Positions 6,411 to 6,924 of a DNA stretch of 6,924 bases are shown in pieces. A program made the position numbers and the translations under genes. The stretch is from Candidatus Competibacteraceae bacterium (GTDB lineage: Bacteria > Pseudomonadota > Gammaproteobacteria > Competibacterales > Competibacteraceae), in NCBI GenBank assembly GCA_020445005.1, contig JAGRHM010000599.1, positions 1-6,924 on the forward strand. The letters run 5' to 3'. Each line of letters opens with the position of its first letter. The stretch's first letter is position 1. Under the pieces are notes generated by a model that searched no databases, was not told where the DNA came from, and saw only the letters and a list, made by a program, of their open reading frames with translations.

Positions 6411-6924
6411 TCAATCGATGGCGTGGTCTGGCGTCAGAATCTGGGTGATGCGTCTGAATAAGTGTTCGCTGGAATTGACATCCGGATCGCCCTGTTCGGT
6501 CTTGGTGCTGAATACCGCGATGGACAACTCCCGCTCGGGTAAATAGGCCATAACGCCGGCATAGCCGTGAAACAACGGATTCTGCGCAATCCATCCCTGT
6601 TTGACCACGACTCCGAATCCATAATAAGTCTGATGATCCCACGGCCCGAGCCCGGCGGTATCCGGCGCCAGCATCTGCTTAAAAGCCGTCGGGGACAATA
6701 GGGCGCCAGTTCCGATAGCCCGCGCCGAAGTCAGCACATCAGTCAAACTGGACGTCATGATCGCGCCCCGCGCCAGGGTCCAGGAGGGATTCCAGAACGT
6801 GGATTCTTCATAGCGGCCGCGTTCCGTGGTATAGGCATGCAGGACCGGCTTCGGAATCGCCGGGGTCAAAGGATTCGCCGTGTTGCGCAGACGCAGGGGG
6901 CGGATGATCCGGTCGCGCATGAGT
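6411..6924 (-). CDS. Beta-lactamase-fold serine hydrolase, C-terminal part (cut by window edge)
   Basis: The minus-strand frame ends at TGA 6413-6411 and stays open past base 6924, so the ATG at 6920 is internal rather than the true start: the sequence there (M-R-D-R-I-I-R-P-L-R-L-R-N-T) is the mid-protein 'I..PLGL..T' element of this family. Further on are FWNPSW, ARGAIMTSSLTDV, ALLSP, YYGFGVVVKQGW and LFHGYAGVMAYLPE. These match the second half of serine hydrolases of the beta-lactamase/D-alanyl-D-alanine carboxypeptidase/esterase superfamily (class C-like). HGYAG stands in the place of the third active-site motif (KTG or HxG). The SxxK nucleophile motif and the YxN motif are outside the window, as is any signal peptide, so activity and location cannot be judged. 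It is convergent with the broken oxidoreductase and shows no functional link to phosphonate breakdown. Confidence 0.85.
   Translation of the reverse strand, partial: LMRDRIIRPLRLRNTANPLTPAIPKPVLHAYTTERGRYEESTFWNPSWTLARGAIMTSSLTDVLTSARAIGTGALLSPTAFKQMLAPDTAGLGPWDHQTYYGFGVVVKQGWIAQNPLFHGYAGVMAYLPERELSIAVFSTKTEQGDPDVNSSEHLFRRITQILTPDHAID

Overview
The window reads as a piece of a GC-rich proteobacterial chromosome, most likely gammaproteobacterial. That guess rests on protein flavour (a CBS-GGDEF protein with a GGDDF signature, PhnW and PhnX close to proteobacterial types) and on GC-rich third codon positions broken by short AT-rich intergenic stretches. There is no rRNA, tRNA or other lineage marker, so the assignment is an inference. 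No mobile element, CRISPR array or RNA gene is seen.

Layout: (1) 1-288, minus strand, the N-terminal part of a family-4 type glycosyltransferase cut by the window edge. (2) 289-411, a divergent intergenic region with a small inverted repeat. (3) 412-1563, plus, phnW, 2-aminoethylphosphonate:pyruvate aminotransferase. (4) 1560-2564, minus, a CBS-GGDEF protein whose stop codon overlaps that of phnW. (5) 2565-2889, a divergent intergenic region with an AT-rich half and a candidate promoter. (6) 2890-3720, plus, phnX, phosphonoacetaldehyde hydrolase. (7) 3717-5111, plus, a class III PLP enzyme best read as pbfA, (R)-1-hydroxy-2-aminoethylphosphonate ammonia-lyase, overlapping phnX by 4 bases. (8) 5130-6369, plus, a FAD-dependent amine/amino-acid oxidoreductase gene broken by three in-frame stops and one frameshift. 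(9) 6411-6924, minus, the C-terminal part of a beta-lactamase-fold serine hydrolase, cut by the edge.

The core is a catabolic module for natural C-P compounds. PhnW turns 2-aminoethylphosphonate plus pyruvate into phosphonoacetaldehyde plus alanine. PbfA should deliver the same phosphonoacetaldehyde from the hydroxylated relative (R)-1-hydroxy-2-aminoethylphosphonate with loss of ammonia. PhnX then hydrolyses phosphonoacetaldehyde to acetaldehyde and phosphate. The broken flavoenzyme gene sits where accessory enzymes that widen the substrate range (for example to N-methylated forms) are found in related clusters, so this strain may have recently lost that branch. No phosphonate transporter or regulator lies inside the window.

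The most notable points are the freshly broken oxidoreductase, the oppositely oriented CBS-GGDEF gene between phnW and phnX, and the unusual DEIPTG motif in the PLP lyase. I see no wholly undescribed system here.
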